DNA of 64,000 nt from Branchiostoma floridae (lineage: Eukaryota > Chordata > Leptocardii > Amphioxiformes > Branchiostomatidae). The stretch's first letter is position 1. Each line of letters begins with the position of its first letter. The notes under the pieces were generated by a model. That model was not told the origin of the DNA. It was given only the letters and a program-made list of their open reading frames with translations, and did not search any database. The stretch is from the NCBI RefSeq assembly GCF_000003815.2, contig NC_049997.1, positions 13,855,533 through 13,919,532 on the forward strand, in the 5' to 3' direction. Made by a program: the position numbers and the translations under genes. Shown piece after piece: positions 1-11,626 of this stretch.

Positions 1-1335
1 GCAAGTTGCCTAGTCATCATGGAATGAGGTAGATGTGACACAGCAGTAGATCTATCTGCATTTCAATATCGGCCATATTCGCTACCCTAGGTTTTGCAAT
101 TACATACAGGTACACGAAAGAAGATAGTACAGTATGTACTAGTGTGGAGGACAACTTGATATAATGATTTTGGCTGTAAAGGGTAGCCGACATTTGCTCA
201 ATACATGGTTGGAATATAGTATTCTTAGTTACAAAACATCATGAAAATGTTTTGGTCTTTCGCTGTAAATTTCACCATTGATGATCACAGTTGTACATGT
301 AACACTAGTTCACCTTTATGAAGTTTATCCACAGGGTGTCCTGTATCCATTGTTGTTAAGAGCAGGGCATTTAGGGATGTGAAGTTGGCGGATGTTAATT
401 TCAAATTACAATATTTTCAATACGTTTTCAAATGATGCAATTTGAAACCATTGTCCAACGACGTTAAATGCTGTTTTCAAAAACAACGGATATAGGTTAC
501 CCCACAAGTAAAGGTGAACTAGCGTTACATGCATGGCAGTGTTTGATCTTATCTATTGACGTCCTATGGTCAGATAAACATATGCAACATATACTTGGTT
601 ATACATCATAAGAAATATAATGCAAAGAGACAAAGTTGTATAAGTAAAAAATCATGTTATGTTAAAACTAACTTGTATGTACAGCTTCAGGATTTCTTTA
701 TTCAAAAAGGCTTATTAGATGTGTATCATACATGTCAAAAAGGCAGCATTTTTTAAAAATCATCTTGACTATACATTTTAATTCATGAAGCTGTTACGTT
801 GATATTCTTTGTACATATACATGTATGCAAGAACATCTACCTGTGAATCATTGTTAATCACATAATACAACCAATTTATACTCAGCCCATGTGCCAATAA
901 AATATGTGTAGATATACAAATGCTTAACCGTGTCAAATCTTTATTAACAAACTGTTAACTTTAATATTACATGAATAATCAATGTAGAGATTAGGTGTGG
1001 AATCCAAAATCTTATGTACAATTTGTTATTCATTGATTCTAACTTATATCATCGATATCATTTGCATATTCGGAAGAAAGACAAGAAACGTTTTCACCAA
1101 TGAGCTCGCCTTATAATGAGTAATTTGCATAATCAGCTGTTGCCTTTAGCCAATGGGCTCGCATTATGTAAGATATCGTTTGCATATTCAGTGCAAGCTT
1201 TTCACCAATGAGGTCGTATTACGCGGTATCATTTGCATATCTAGTGATATTTGTAGATATAGCAGGAAAAACAACATTCATCCGAAAGAGCAAACACTGT
1301 GAGCTAGCCCCTGCATTCATGTCTTGTGGGTCCAG
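1..1335. other. No gene seen
   Basis: AT-rich, with a degenerate CCAATG(A/G)GCTCG phrase repeated near 1098, 1152 and 1206 (period about 54). The short frame at 556 has no coding features. Confidence 0.5.
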
Positions 1336-1447
1336 CTAGCCCCTGAAGACACAGGAGTGACTGCCGTAGAAGAAATGGCGCTTACGGGCGGGGTAGGTCA
1401 ACCCATCGCGCAGGTCTGGAACTGTCTCGGGACAGGACGCAATGAAC
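1336..1447 (-). CDS. Candidate orphan 3' terminal exon
   Basis: On the minus strand a good acceptor (pyrimidine tract then CAG) is followed by an open frame of 37 codons ending in TAG, reading FIASCPETVPDLRDGL and on to SHSCVFRG. Third positions are mostly C or G, as in the neighbouring real exons. It lies downstream of the stop of the 385-aa gene, so it could be an alternative last exon of that gene or the end of another one. No partner exon was identified. It needs two nucleotides from the preceding exon. Confidence 0.3.
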
Positions 1448-1547
1448 CTGGAACAGTGGAAGAAAATTATTACATCCATCATGGAGAAAACAGCTAGCCC
1501 TGATTGTCCATGTAGAAGACAATGTATTACGTTACATGTACTTCGAT

Positions 1548-1650
1548 GAATGATGGACATCCAGGATAAGATACGCCAAAAGACAGATACTCAAGTCAAG
1601 CAACTAGATATGATTTTGGAAACGGTCATCTATCGTCAGTGACACTCAAT
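1548..1650 (+). repeat. Dispersed repeat, related to 59283-59535
   Basis: The stretch around GACATCCAGG, AGATACGCCAAAAG and CAAGCAACT, ending TATGATTTTGGAAACGGTC, recurs at 59283-59375 and again inverted at about 59450-59535. No coding signal. Family not named. Confidence 0.6.
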
Positions 1651-1851
1651 AACTGCTGAATGAATGCTTTTTGGCGTCACATATACTGCATACTATAGAT
1701 GCTTACGGAAGAAGAACTCCAGTATGACAGATTCCAGGATTCCAAGCGCTTGGAGATGACCACACTTCTAGTGGGACAATAAATGGCAGAAAGTTGGATA
1801 TTATAAAATTTGCATTATGTGTTGAACACAACGTTATACTACCTTGTTGCC

Positions 1852-4800
1852 TTACCTTTGATGCATGTCAGACTTGTTCCAGTTGCCGAGTTTCAGGACC
1901 CGCTTCTTGCCAAAGAACCCCTCCGGTAGGGAGCGTGCCCTTAGCTGCGCTTTTTCCCCCTTCTTCCTCTCATTCGGGTTTTCCTTGGTCTCGTCTTCGT
2001 CGTCTTCTTCTTCTTCAGCATTCTCGGTAACGTCACCTTCTTTCTTGACATTTTCTTCGTCGATGGTATTTCCAAAAGGCACGCTTCTCTTCGTTTCTTC
2101 ACTCGGAGGAGCCTTGGGAGAGCTTGGAGGAGCTGGAATGGCTGTTGCACCAAGCGGCTGTCCTCCCGCCGCGATCGCCTCGGGAAGGTTCTTCACCACC
2201 AAGGCCAGCGTGGGGAGGGTATGGGCGGTCGCGGGCATTGGAATAGCTGTTTGCACTTCTCCACCCTCCGATTTATCCGGAACTCTCGTTGGAAGCTTTC
2301 CAACACGACCGCTCTTGCCGTTCGGTTTGATCGGTTTTAGATCGATCGGCTGCAGGTTCCGCTTGTTAAAGGCTTCGGGAGGGACGTCAAGCGCCGACCG
2401 CTCCTTCAGTAAGAACTTGTCGATGACTTGGTCCGTACTGGGAGGCCAGGAAGGTCCGACTCCTCCCAGTGTCGGCGTAGCTTCATTCTTTACCGCTCCA
2501 CCATCCTTGAACGTGACGCCCTTGACTTTGGCGGACTTCTGCCGGCGACGACGCGCGCTCTTGATGGCCTTCAGCCGCTTGCTAGCCAGCTTCTGTATCG
2601 GTCCCTGGTTCTTGTGTTGTGTCTTAGATGGCGAGGTTCTCTCCTTGATGTTGTCGCAGTGGGCTTCTTGGTATGTGGACGTGCCGTCTTTCTTTCGCAG
2701 GTCTTGCAGTGCCTTTCTGGTCACTGGTCCAAGGTCCTAAAAAAATAAGAAACTTTCAATTTTTCACCATAGAACAACCTCTGGCCTTTCTTGTATTGCA
2801 AGGCAGAAAAACAACCGTTTTAAGGCTACATATCTAAACCGATAAAACATCAATCTATCATTAAATGGCCATAGGCATAGGTCAACCGACTTTCTCAGAT
2901 AACCTCATTGGCCGATGGTTAATTTCATCAGTGGACATCCAATTCACTGAAATCCATTTGTTTTCAAAATTGTGCAATTTTTCACTTGAACGAAGAGCAT
3001 CGTCTCTTCGTCACAACACTTCCATATAGGTGAAGACGTTTTGTCTTGTCCAAGCCTTACGTTTGATATTCTTAATTCACTACAGTTTCGGAAGGAATCC
3101 ACATGTATTGCCCACATAAGCGGATTCACTGTTTGAACTGCGCACGCGTTAGGTCCCAGGTAAACGCCCATAACATGTAAACAGTTCTTGCCTAGCTGGG
3201 CCATGATTGATACATGCCCAGTTTATTTATATCTTTGGAGCCTTCAAACTTGACTGCATTACACAGTGCAGCTTATAAAGTATTGTGCAGTACTGTAAAT
3301 GCATTTAAGTTCGCGGGGATTTACTTTCGCGGTAGCGGGAAAATGGAGTGTTCGCGGTGTTTTAAGTTCACGATAGTGCCATAGACCTTAGTCAAAACTA
3401 TCATGGTGAAATGTTCGCGGTGGTTTTAAGTTCGCGGTGAAGTGGCCACCGCGAAAACCGCGCGAACATTTCTGCATTTACAGTAGTTTTACCTTTGCGG
3501 TAGGAAACCTTGTAGGTCCGTCAGGAAAGACCTCGAACACGGGTGAGTGGGACCAGTAGGCGTCGTTCTGCGGCCACGGCGCCTCAGCTTTCTTATCCCT
3601 GAGAATATATTATACATTATTGTTATCATTTTAAGACATTAGTTTCAATTATAAGACATTAGTTTCAAGTAGCAAAGGTTGTTATCTGAAAATTATGCAA
3701 CGTAAGAGAATGTATGATATGATGAACCGTGATAAGACCAAAATAGCGTAGATAACTTACCATATCAGTTTGTGTGGAGGTGGCGGTAGCCTGCAACATA
3801 GAAGACCGACATTTATATAGAATGTAGTCCCTCCTTTGTTAAATCTAGCTGGAGCGTCAGGTTTTACATGTTATAAATAGGGTCATGTGAAACTCCAAGC
3901 TTTTCAAATACGCAACCGATACGGTCACGGTACGCACACGTGTAGTGCAACATTACATTGTAAGACTATACGGAGTATCTCACATTGAAACTGAAGTTAC
4001 CGAACACTAGATATAGTTTCCTGCTCTTACCCTACTTGAAAGAAAGGTACTGGTGCATTATCGACATTGATATGACTGTTATCAGTTTACGTATACATTT
4101 AATTAAAGACACAGAAGACGCTATTGGAGAAGCAATTTCGGCTAACGTCACATTTCCAAACCGGGGCCTGGTCGGGCTGTTTGTGGAAACAAAAAAATGT
4201 AAATGTAAATGTAAATGTACACGTAAAAATATGCACCAAGAATGCCCAGGACTATTCTTAATACGTCTTGTGTAGTTTAATGTCTTTTATATCATACTTT
4301 GCGTTCCCGAAAGCTGCCCGGCCGGGCCCCAGTTTGGAAATGTGACGTAGGCCGTGTGCAAAAATGGAGTAGAGCATTATAATAGAAAAATGCGAGTATC
4401 ATTTGAAATACACTTGAGACTTCTTTGCATTATATTCACACACACCCCAAGAAAAATATACAAAAGACGTTATGGAAGAGACTAAAATGTTTGTTATACT
4501 TACAGCTGGTCGTTGATGCGGCTTTCACTCAGAGTGAGTTCAGTGCGCCTGTGCGGTTGTACTGTAGTCTTACTGTTGGAAGAACGATTAAAAACCATGA
4601 TCAACAAGAGTTCGGAGACCTCATATCTCCATGACATATTCTGATTATGCAAATGAGTGTCACATCTCCATAATTTATGCTTGGTTATGTACACCTTTAA
4701 CTAACTTTAACTTACACACGTCGCAATGTTGATACTCCAATCATTTACTACATGTACTTAGAAAAATTATGACACTTTCACATTAATCATGCAAATTAGG

Positions 4801-6631
4801 GACTTATTTGGATATATAATTGCTAATCTTCCACTACTTTAGCAGAGCATACCGAAAGTATGAGAATTAGTGATCACCCCCTCCATCTTGAAGATGGAAG
4901 ATGCAAGTCGAAAGCGTGCGTCATCTCTTTAAAGCGCCGTCACGCCCAGGACCCGCCCACAATATCGCTTTCTTTTGCTCCTATTGCAACAATTTCATAC
5001 ATGTATATTGTATGGACAGTGGCTAGGTTCTGTGTATGAGAGTGGACACTTACTACTCAGAAAATCCGCTCCTGAAGTGCCGGTGCGACCGTCCCACTGG
5101 GAAGTCCTTCATCCGACTCTCTCCGAGGAACGGCAGCCCGCCTACTCCACCGTACCTCACGGCGTGGGTCCCCCAGGACTGGGCCACCGGCGCCCGCTGG
5201 CATTGTCTACAAACATCGGTGCGATAGATGTCGGTTAGCTGAGGAATGAGTCTACTCTACTACTTAATGACTACAAATATCGGTCACAGAATAAAGATAT
5301 AAATATTGTGACTTTGGCCATCTTGATATGATTATATGGATAACATCCGTGCGCGCATCAATTTTCGGTCGTTTCCAAAAATAAAAAGTTGTCAACCATA
5401 TCGTACATCGTACAAAGCAACTGCAAAATGAGCAAAGAACGATATGCCATAGAATGCAAAAATATCAATCGGAAAATGGCTACTAATGTCATAGAATAGC
5501 AAGGTCAATTCCAAGGTCATTTATCTATCTATTTATTCATCTTAAAACGGGTGGGTAGCCCCTACAGCTTTTGAAAATTGGTTTCAAAGTGGGCCCACCA
5601 TACATGTAAACAATACAAACAACGTGTTATATTCAGACAACAGTGCAGTACTTACAGTAGAACACATGAAAACCGATTCGTTAAAACAAAATCAGTGTCC
5701 ATTTTACCAAGGAGCCTTCATCAGATGAAACCTCCCTGTCGTAAACGTTAAAATTAAAGGTCAAACTAAAAACGTCAAAGATGGAGTGGAGGTCAGGGGT
5801 CAAGGTTCTACGTGTCGCATGTGTCTTAACAAACTTTTAAACTGCCGCATAGTCGATACGTGCCTAACGTCAACTGGAAGTGTGTTGTAGTAAGTTGTGC
5901 ATCTGTATGCGAAAGTGCGGTGGCCAGCTGTGGGTAGTGCGGAGCAATGAGGTTTGTCTGAAATTGTGGTTGTGTAACAGGTGGTTGTGTACAAAAGTGG
6001 CGTCCAACTCCATTGATACATTTAAAGACAAATGTGTTCCTTTGTTACTTTGACAGTATAACCCAATATGTGGTACATACAGCTGTGCACTGTATACGTG
6101 TAGAAATATATTCATTCAATAGTGAGAATCCTTCCAGTTTACGTGGCTGGAATACGTCTATAAGGGTAAGTACTAGGGGTGGGTACCGGTACAGAAAATT
6201 CAGGTACAGGTACGGTCCAGGTTCAGAGGAGAATGTCCAGGTCCGAACATGAACCTAATTGTGAAAACTTGTAAATGGTTGATACTCAAAACAATGGTCC
6301 ATTTCGTGCATTTTGTAAAAAAAAATTCTGTAAAGTATCGTGTAAACAACACTATCTGCCTCCGTTAATTTAGACGAAGTTTGACTGTAGAAACTTACTA
6401 CCAACTCTCCTCTACTTCGCTCATTTTATTTTATTTTCTTGGACCAAAAAGCCCCAAAACATGTGAAAACCTGCCGCTATAGTGCCATGATAATATGTTT
6501 CATTTCTCATCGGTCCAACATCCGGTCTACTGATTTTTTTCAGGACCGGTCCGACCAGAAAAAAACGCTTACCCAACCCTAGTACAACATTTTATCTAGT
6601 ACCAAGGTGTTTGTATCTGTCAGAAACAGCC

Positions 6632-6678
<47 letters not shown>

Positions 6679-7462
6679 ACGTTATGTAGCTTGTGTTCTC
6701 TGTACATTTTGATGGTGAATATTGTGATATATGGTTTCTATGCGTCTGTCTACTTGCTGTTGTTTGTTGTGGTGTGGTCGATTTTTTGGGGAAATGGATG
6801 AACACTGATACGCGTTTATCACAGACAGTACAAAGCCACTGAGAACTACAATGTCACAAAAACACGCTTAAAATGCTGAGCAAATGCTGAGCTTTGAAAT
6901 TGCCAAACAGTTATTTCACACGATAAAACTAGGTTCTAGAACAGTACGTTCTTAAAAGCTACTTTTTCCCCCTCAAATCCACGGACCCAATCGACAAGGG
7001 CGTTGGTCCAAGCAAGTTCTAGAATGCTTTGTGTTACATCTGTATAACATGTTTTGTAACTGTTACATGCTATCACTGGCGTCCTGAAAACAATACAAGC
7101 GATACAGCCAATAGCCCGGCCACATTCGTCAAATCGTCGGGCATTTGGATGGTCCTCCAAATGTCGCACGAAGTCTAGCTATCTTAATATTACAGAAAAT
7201 GATTTTTTTAGATCCTTGTCTGCGGTTGATTCTGTCATAATCTGGTAGAAAAGCTTACATCAAAATCGATCGCACGACACGATACGATGAATGTGACCAA
7301 GTCGTAAGACAGTCGTAGTACCTACCCGATAGTTGGTAGAGTGACTCGGAACTGTTGCGGGCTCAGTAAGTCAGTGGAGAGGACGGTGGGGGAGATTTTG
7401 GTGACCACCACATCCTCTGAGCTCGGCGGGACGATGAGTCTTGGAACCGTAGCTGTCGGCAT
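1852..7462 (-). CDS. Four-exon gene, 385-aa uncharacterised protein
   Basis: The exons read on the minus strand are 7462-7326, 3790-3761, 3598-3493 and 2736-1852. All junctions have AG/GT sites and phases agree (2, 2, 0), including a 30-nt exon that restores frame. The ATG at 7462 starts MPTATVPRLIVPPSSEDV. Middle exons give a Trp/Pro-rich stretch (KLIWDKKAEAPWPQNDAYW) that looks like the conserved core. The large last exon is basic at first (SARRRRQKSAK), then Pro-rich, then has a Glu/Asp run (EEEEDDEDE) before a basic C-terminus. There is no signal peptide or membrane helix, so it is probably cytosolic or nuclear. Third codon positions are strongly G/C, which supports coding. I do not recognise the family. 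The start, exon chain and stop look complete, but the gene model rests on splice motifs only. Confidence 0.75.
3291..3485. mobile_element. Foldback element, TACTGTAAATGCA family, copy 1
   Basis: About 195 bases that start TACTGTAAATGCATTTAAG and end with the inverse complement TGCATTTACAGTA. The interior is built from alternating TTCGCGG and CCGCGAA blocks, so nearly the whole element can fold on itself. It ends 7 bases inside the intron from the splice donor of exon 3 of the 385-aa gene. Confidence 0.85.
4146..4349. mobile_element. Short inverted-repeat element (GTCACATTTCCAAAC ends)
   Basis: The ends are inverted copies: CACATTTCCAAACCGGGGCC on the left and GGGCCCCAGTTTGGAAATGTG on the right. 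The middle has a (GTAAAT)n run and no coding sequence. A diverged copy lies at 48160-48340. Confidence 0.75.
4606..4705 (-). repeat. Dispersed repeat, inverted match at 38700-38800
   Basis: The stretch with GAGTTCGGAGACCTCATATC and GCTTGGTTATGTACACC recurs in opposite orientation at 38700-38800 with scattered differences. No function seen. Confidence 0.6.
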
Positions 7463-8270
7463 GGCTCAGCGTTAGACACTGGTACATCACTATCAACTAA
7501 ATAGTAGTTCAAATTGCACCTCTATAGTACTAGTAGTTCAAGTTGCACCTCTGTAGTACTAGCAGTTCAAGTTGCACTTCTATAGTACTAGCAGTTCAAG
7601 TTGCACTTCTTACGTATCAGAATGTGTCCGCTAGGGACATTATATTACAAGTGCCAACACACTTTAATAAACAATAAAAAACGTAATAAAATATTTACAA
7701 TGTTCCTATATGACGTCATAATGAGAAGGTTATCCTTAAATGAACTCACCTTTCCCTTATAGTTTATCCACAGAACAAAAATGAAATGCGGCAATATGAC
7801 TTATCCACTATTTTGGACAAGTGCAATGCGTGATATTTGACATTATCTCACTCGCTACCGAAAATGATGTACATTTCTATAAGACGTTGCATGGTAAAAT
7901 ATCATAACTAAATTTCATAACACTTCTGCAATTGTACGTATTGGTTTAAACGTTTATCAATGTTCACCCGATGCATTTATACCTTACACTTGGATCTCAG
8001 GTAGTTTACTAGTAACTCAATACAACGATATAACATCATGCAAACTGTTTTATGAAAAAAAAATAAAAGTGTACAGTACCTTTTGAGATAGCTGGTAGAG
8101 TTAAAGTCCTCATCTTCAAATACAACGTTGTAGCTTACTACTAGCTGTATCGACCATTTATTCTGCACAGCTTACCACTACCACCTGTACAGTGTGTGTC
8201 TGGGGTAGGTGCTTGGTAGGGGGCAGTGTGCGGGACCTGAAGTCTTGGATTCAGGCCCATCCAGCCATGA
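5053..8270 (-). CDS. Candidate interleaved minus-strand gene (two exons seen, 5' end missing)
   Basis: Two open exons on the minus strand join in phase: 8270-8185 (acceptor TGTGTAG, donor CAG/GTGG) and 5206-5053 (acceptor TTTGTAG, stop TAG). Joined they read through LPSTYPRHTLYRQCQRAPV and PVAQSWGTHAVRYGGVGGLP to the C-terminus RSHRHFRSGFSE. Third positions of the last exon are about 80% G/C, like other exons in the window. No in-frame ATG exists in the first exon, so an upstream exon is missing from the model. The exons lie on either side of the first exon of the 385-aa gene on the same strand, so they may instead be alternative exons of that locus. The product is not recognised. Confidence 0.35.
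5517..6021 (-). mobile_element. Non-LTR retrotransposon (LINE) 3' end, minus strand
   Basis: The minus-strand frame 6021-5800 reads FAYRCTTYYNTLPVDVRHV and MRQFKSLLRHM, the typical C-terminal tail of LINE reverse transcriptases (pattern FxYRxxxxWNxLPxxIR...FKxxL). It is followed by a 3' UTR and a short ATAGATAGATAAAT-like tail near 5517. It is 5'-truncated and dead, and lies in the first intron of the 385-aa gene. Confidence 0.65.
6171..6584. mobile_element. Short inverted-repeat element, TACTAGGGGTGGGTA family
   Basis: The ends TACTAGGGGTGGGTA and TACCCAACCCTAGTA are inverse complements and the interior is noncoding. The inner part (AACACTATCTGCC, TTAATTTAGACGAAGTTTG) recurs inverted at 33060-33300, and a fragment of the ACCGGTAC end recurs near 39645. 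Confidence 0.7.
6632..6678. repeat. (TATGTA)n microsatellite
   Basis: About eight perfect copies of a six-base unit. Confidence 0.95.
7503..7611. repeat. 29-base tandem repeat upstream of the 385-aa gene
   Basis: Four near-identical units (consensus start AGTAGTTCAAGTTGCAC), the last partial, 41 bases upstream of the ATG of the 385-aa gene on its 5' side. It lies in the likely leader or promoter. Confidence 0.85.
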
Positions 8271-9129
8271 CTACACAAGATTAGATTACGACAGCAGCCT
8301 TTTCTCATCCGACTCTTGGATTACCGTCCTAAATACAGAGAAGCCTCTGCTGAAAGAAACTAATCCAGCCTACTTTTCTTTGTGAAAGCATAGATCAAAC
8401 ATCGATGAAATATAAACATTTATTTTTATTTGGTAAAAAGGAGTAAGTAAATGATATGTGTATGTGGGCATATACAGATAGGGCAAGAATTAGCTTAAAC
8501 GAACTCCTTGAACTGAAAGTCACTAAGTTTTTTTTTTCTGGGATACATTTGAGAGTCTCATTTTTCAAGTGACCTTGTATCGGGGACTGAATATGAATAG
8601 AATATCTGGTCTGCAATGTACTGACACTAGTGTTTCGTTACATGCCCCATTTGCAAATAAGGCAGTGCTTTTTTTTCGCGGCAGCTCAGGAATAGAATAC
8701 TTTGTGTGCTTATTATACACTGTTTATTCTTAATGGATACTTTGCGAGACTTTCTGTTTCTTTAAGAACAGCGTCGTTTGTAAGAGAGGACTTTTTGAGG
8801 ACTTTGTTTCTTTACGCATGAAAGGACGGTATCTTAACTAAGTAAAGACGCTTTCGAATTATTGTAGTACTTAGGTACCCTTTAAAATAACACTCCAACG
8901 TAACCGTTACCACTTCACAGTATGCAGCTCTCTTTAGATCGTTCGGAAGTGTTATGAAAGTTATCTGCTGTCCATTTCAATGCGCTTTGTCCGTAGGACG
9001 TGGCGAAAGAATGTGGAAAAGCGTCACCTGGCGGATCTGTCACAAACTGTTTACAAGGTAAACAGCATGATAACTTTTTCGCACCACACCCTCGTATGTC
9101 ATATAGTATACATAATGTATATGGGAACG

Positions 9130-9343
9130 TACTGTAAATGTATTTAAGTTCGCGGGGATTTAATTTCGCGGTAGCGGGAAAAGGGACTTTTCGCGGTGGA
9201 TTTAAGTTCGCGGTAACACCATAGACTGCAGTCTAATACCATGATAATAGAAAAATGTTCGCGGTGGTTTTAAGTTCGCGGTAAAGTGGTCAGCGCGAAA
9301 ACCGCGAACATTAATCACCGCGAACATTTCTGCATTTACAGTA
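9130..9343. mobile_element. Foldback element, TACTGTAAATGCA family, copy 2
   Basis: A complete copy of the family first seen at 3291, with both ends and the inner inverted TTCGCGG/CCGCGAA blocks. Confidence 0.85.
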
Positions 9344-9540
9344 TTTGAATAATTAGTTTATTTGATGAATTAGAAAAGGCAGATAGACATAGAAACTGAG
9401 GGATGTGATTTAAAAAAAACATAAAGTAACTCGTATGTTACATGTTCTGAAAATACAGAAACTGCCTTTCCATTCCATACTTTTACAACAGTGATTCTTA
9501 AAGTTTTCATGGGTGTATGCTTTACATGAAAGTACGTGGA

Positions 9541-9631
9541 TAGCAGGAAAAGGGACTTTTCGCGGTGGATTTAAGTTCGCGGTAACACCATAGACTGCAG
9601 TCTAATACCATGATAATAGAAAAATGTTCGC
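9541..9631. mobile_element. Foldback element, truncated copy 3
   Basis: Matches the inner left half of the copy 200 bases before it (same ACACCATAGACTGCAGTCT block), then breaks off in a T run. Probably a partial duplication of copy 2 rather than an independent insertion. Confidence 0.75.
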
Positions 9632-10613
9632 TTTTTTTTTGACAAACTTTTTTTAAAATTTATTTACACGCTCGCATCAGTTTTGAGGTTTCCAGAGGAT
9701 GTCATCCATATATAGTCAAGTCGGAGCCGAACCTCTGCTTGGAGATGTGGACTGAGCCACGTTTAGAAGGTGTTCGGGGGTGGGTACTAGTAATTATTAC
9801 GCAGTCAACGCCCATTGTGTGCGTCATAGACTGTCGTTCTTACCCTGCCAAATTAGTTTACACAAGTGGGAGGGTGTGGGGGTATAAATGTACCCCCGAC
9901 AGCGGGCAGAAGTAAATTTACTACCCCTAAAATCAACATTGTTTTAACCCTCAGAGCACAAAGGAATCGTCCATGGAGCCTGTATGGCGAACATGTTTTC
10001 ATGAAAGGTATCAAAACAATTATACATACACAAAAGACAAGTGTGTCACCCCCTAAAAAGTTTAGCTTGTGAACTAAACAATATTAAGAATATTTCCAAT
10101 GTGTAAAGTTACCCTTCAATTTGTTACTTATGATATTTTCACTTATGACAGGCAGGAAAAACGTCATTAAGTGGCCAATTAAGGTTACGCCGGCCCTGAA
10201 ATACTTTGTAAACGTTACGCGTATGCGTTTTGTTTATGTATAAACATTTCAGATTTCAACCTAGCAACCAAAATAAGACTATACAAACACTTGAACTAAT
10301 ATGTCTATCAAATTTGACAGGAAAGTCTACACTATCAACCAATCTGGGGGCGTTTATTAAAATCCAGGTCAGTTAGCACTACGTGCTTGTGTCCTGTGTC
10401 ACGTCGGAGTCAGGGCACGCCATTGTGACGGCGTTTTTTGTCTTGGTAACCGCCCATTGTCTCCTGACGACTCAGGTGACCAGTCTTTGTGTCGCCACAA
10501 AAGGTGTAATTGTGGCAGGTTGTTTTTAGCCCAGGGTAAAGAGGACCAGAGCGCTGCGCAGTGCGTGTGCTGGCAACCAGTTTGTGTGCGTCTGGAGCTA
10601 GTAGTACTTCACC

Positions 10614-11265
10614 ATGCCCGCGAACGTAACAGTCGTCTTTCCGGAGAAGCACGGCACGGAGGAGTTCTTGCGCCGTAGCGGTGACCTGTCCAGCGACGGT
10701 GGAAAAAACGCCATCTTCAAGCGAATCTGGGAACCTGTTAACGCCAGCCGCAGGGTTGTGTTGAGTGACAAGGTGAGAAAATTAATTATACCCTATATTG
10801 TTGTCCTGTTTTTTTACCGCGCATGTCGTATGCATGTTCTGGAACAACATTAAGACGTTTTAATATTCTAATATTTACATTCAAGAACGTGTGTGTCACA
10901 AGTAAAGAGATTCTTAGTTTAAGTGGTGTTTTTTAACACGCAGTTTCTTCTGTGTTATCTTACAGGGGTCGGCCGACTTGCCCTACGGAAGTCGCTTCTC
11001 GAGGCATCTGAACCCGTCTGTTTTCGGCGGTGACAGCCTCTGCAAGAGGCCCATGACTTCCAGCGGCACTGTCCCCGCGGTGGAGATGCATCCCCTCCCG
11101 AGGCCTGCCACCACCGGCTCCGGTAAAGTCCACTACGTCAACTCCCTGGCTCCATTCTCAACCCTGCAGAAGCCGACTTGTGGGTACTACTTCTCTCGAG
11201 AAATCGACCAAAAGAAGAAATGCATCGGCATCCCTGCTACCAACATCGTCAAATGGCGATCATAA
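10614..11265 (+). CDS. Two-exon gene, 152-aa uncharacterised protein
   Basis: Exon 1 is 10614-10772 (53 codons, ATG in a GC-rich context) and exon 2 is 10966-11265. The junction is CAAG/GTGAG with acceptor TTACAG, phase 0. The protein begins MPANVTVVFPEKHGTEEF and ends CIGIPATNIVKWRS. It is small, basic and rich in Gly, Pro and Ser, with no signal peptide or membrane helix; repeated short turns such as LPYGSRFSRHLNP suggest an extended protein. In style it resembles the many small ciliary or sperm microtubule-associated proteins, but that is only an impression. A canonical AATAAA lies about 355 bases after the stop. The G/C-rich 10400-10613 upstream stretch is the likely promoter and 5' leader. 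The gene looks complete. Confidence 0.75.
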
Positions 11266-11620
11266 GGACTATAAAAAATCAGTCCCAAGCCATGGAAAGA
11301 AGTGCAGTAACGTTAAACATGTGTATATATATACCCCGTGCTTTTTTGACTCGTGTATAACATATATCGTGTTACTTCTCTATTTTTAACATGTGCACAG
11401 TTTGTATACTGTAATCACTACCGATGATTGTGTGTGTATTGTGACATTTTTGCACACGCTGGAAATTTTGACGCGTAATGCTGCTATTTTGATAATATAT
11501 TTGTACCTATTGCGCAGCCACTGGGGCTGTAGAATGATATGTGAACCCTCGGAGGATGATTTTGCACTGTGAAAATATTATTTCTGTAAGTGTACACGTT
11601 GGTGTTCGACTGTGTGTTGA

Positions 11621-11626
11621 AATAAA
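11621..11626 (+). terminator. Poly(A) signal of the 152-aa gene
   Basis: AATAAA lies about 355 bases after the stop codon, after a 3' UTR with no other AATAAA. Confidence 0.6.

Noticed and set aside
1865..2740. 291-codon plus-strand frame opposite the last exon of the 385-aa gene
   Set aside because: Codon composition and splice continuity favour the minus strand; this is its mirror frame.
8930..9036. Minus-strand open stretch reading PPGDAFPHSFATSYGQSAL, as a missing exon
   Set aside because: Protein-like, but its stop and donors do not give the phase needed to join exon 8270-8185, and third positions are not coding-like.
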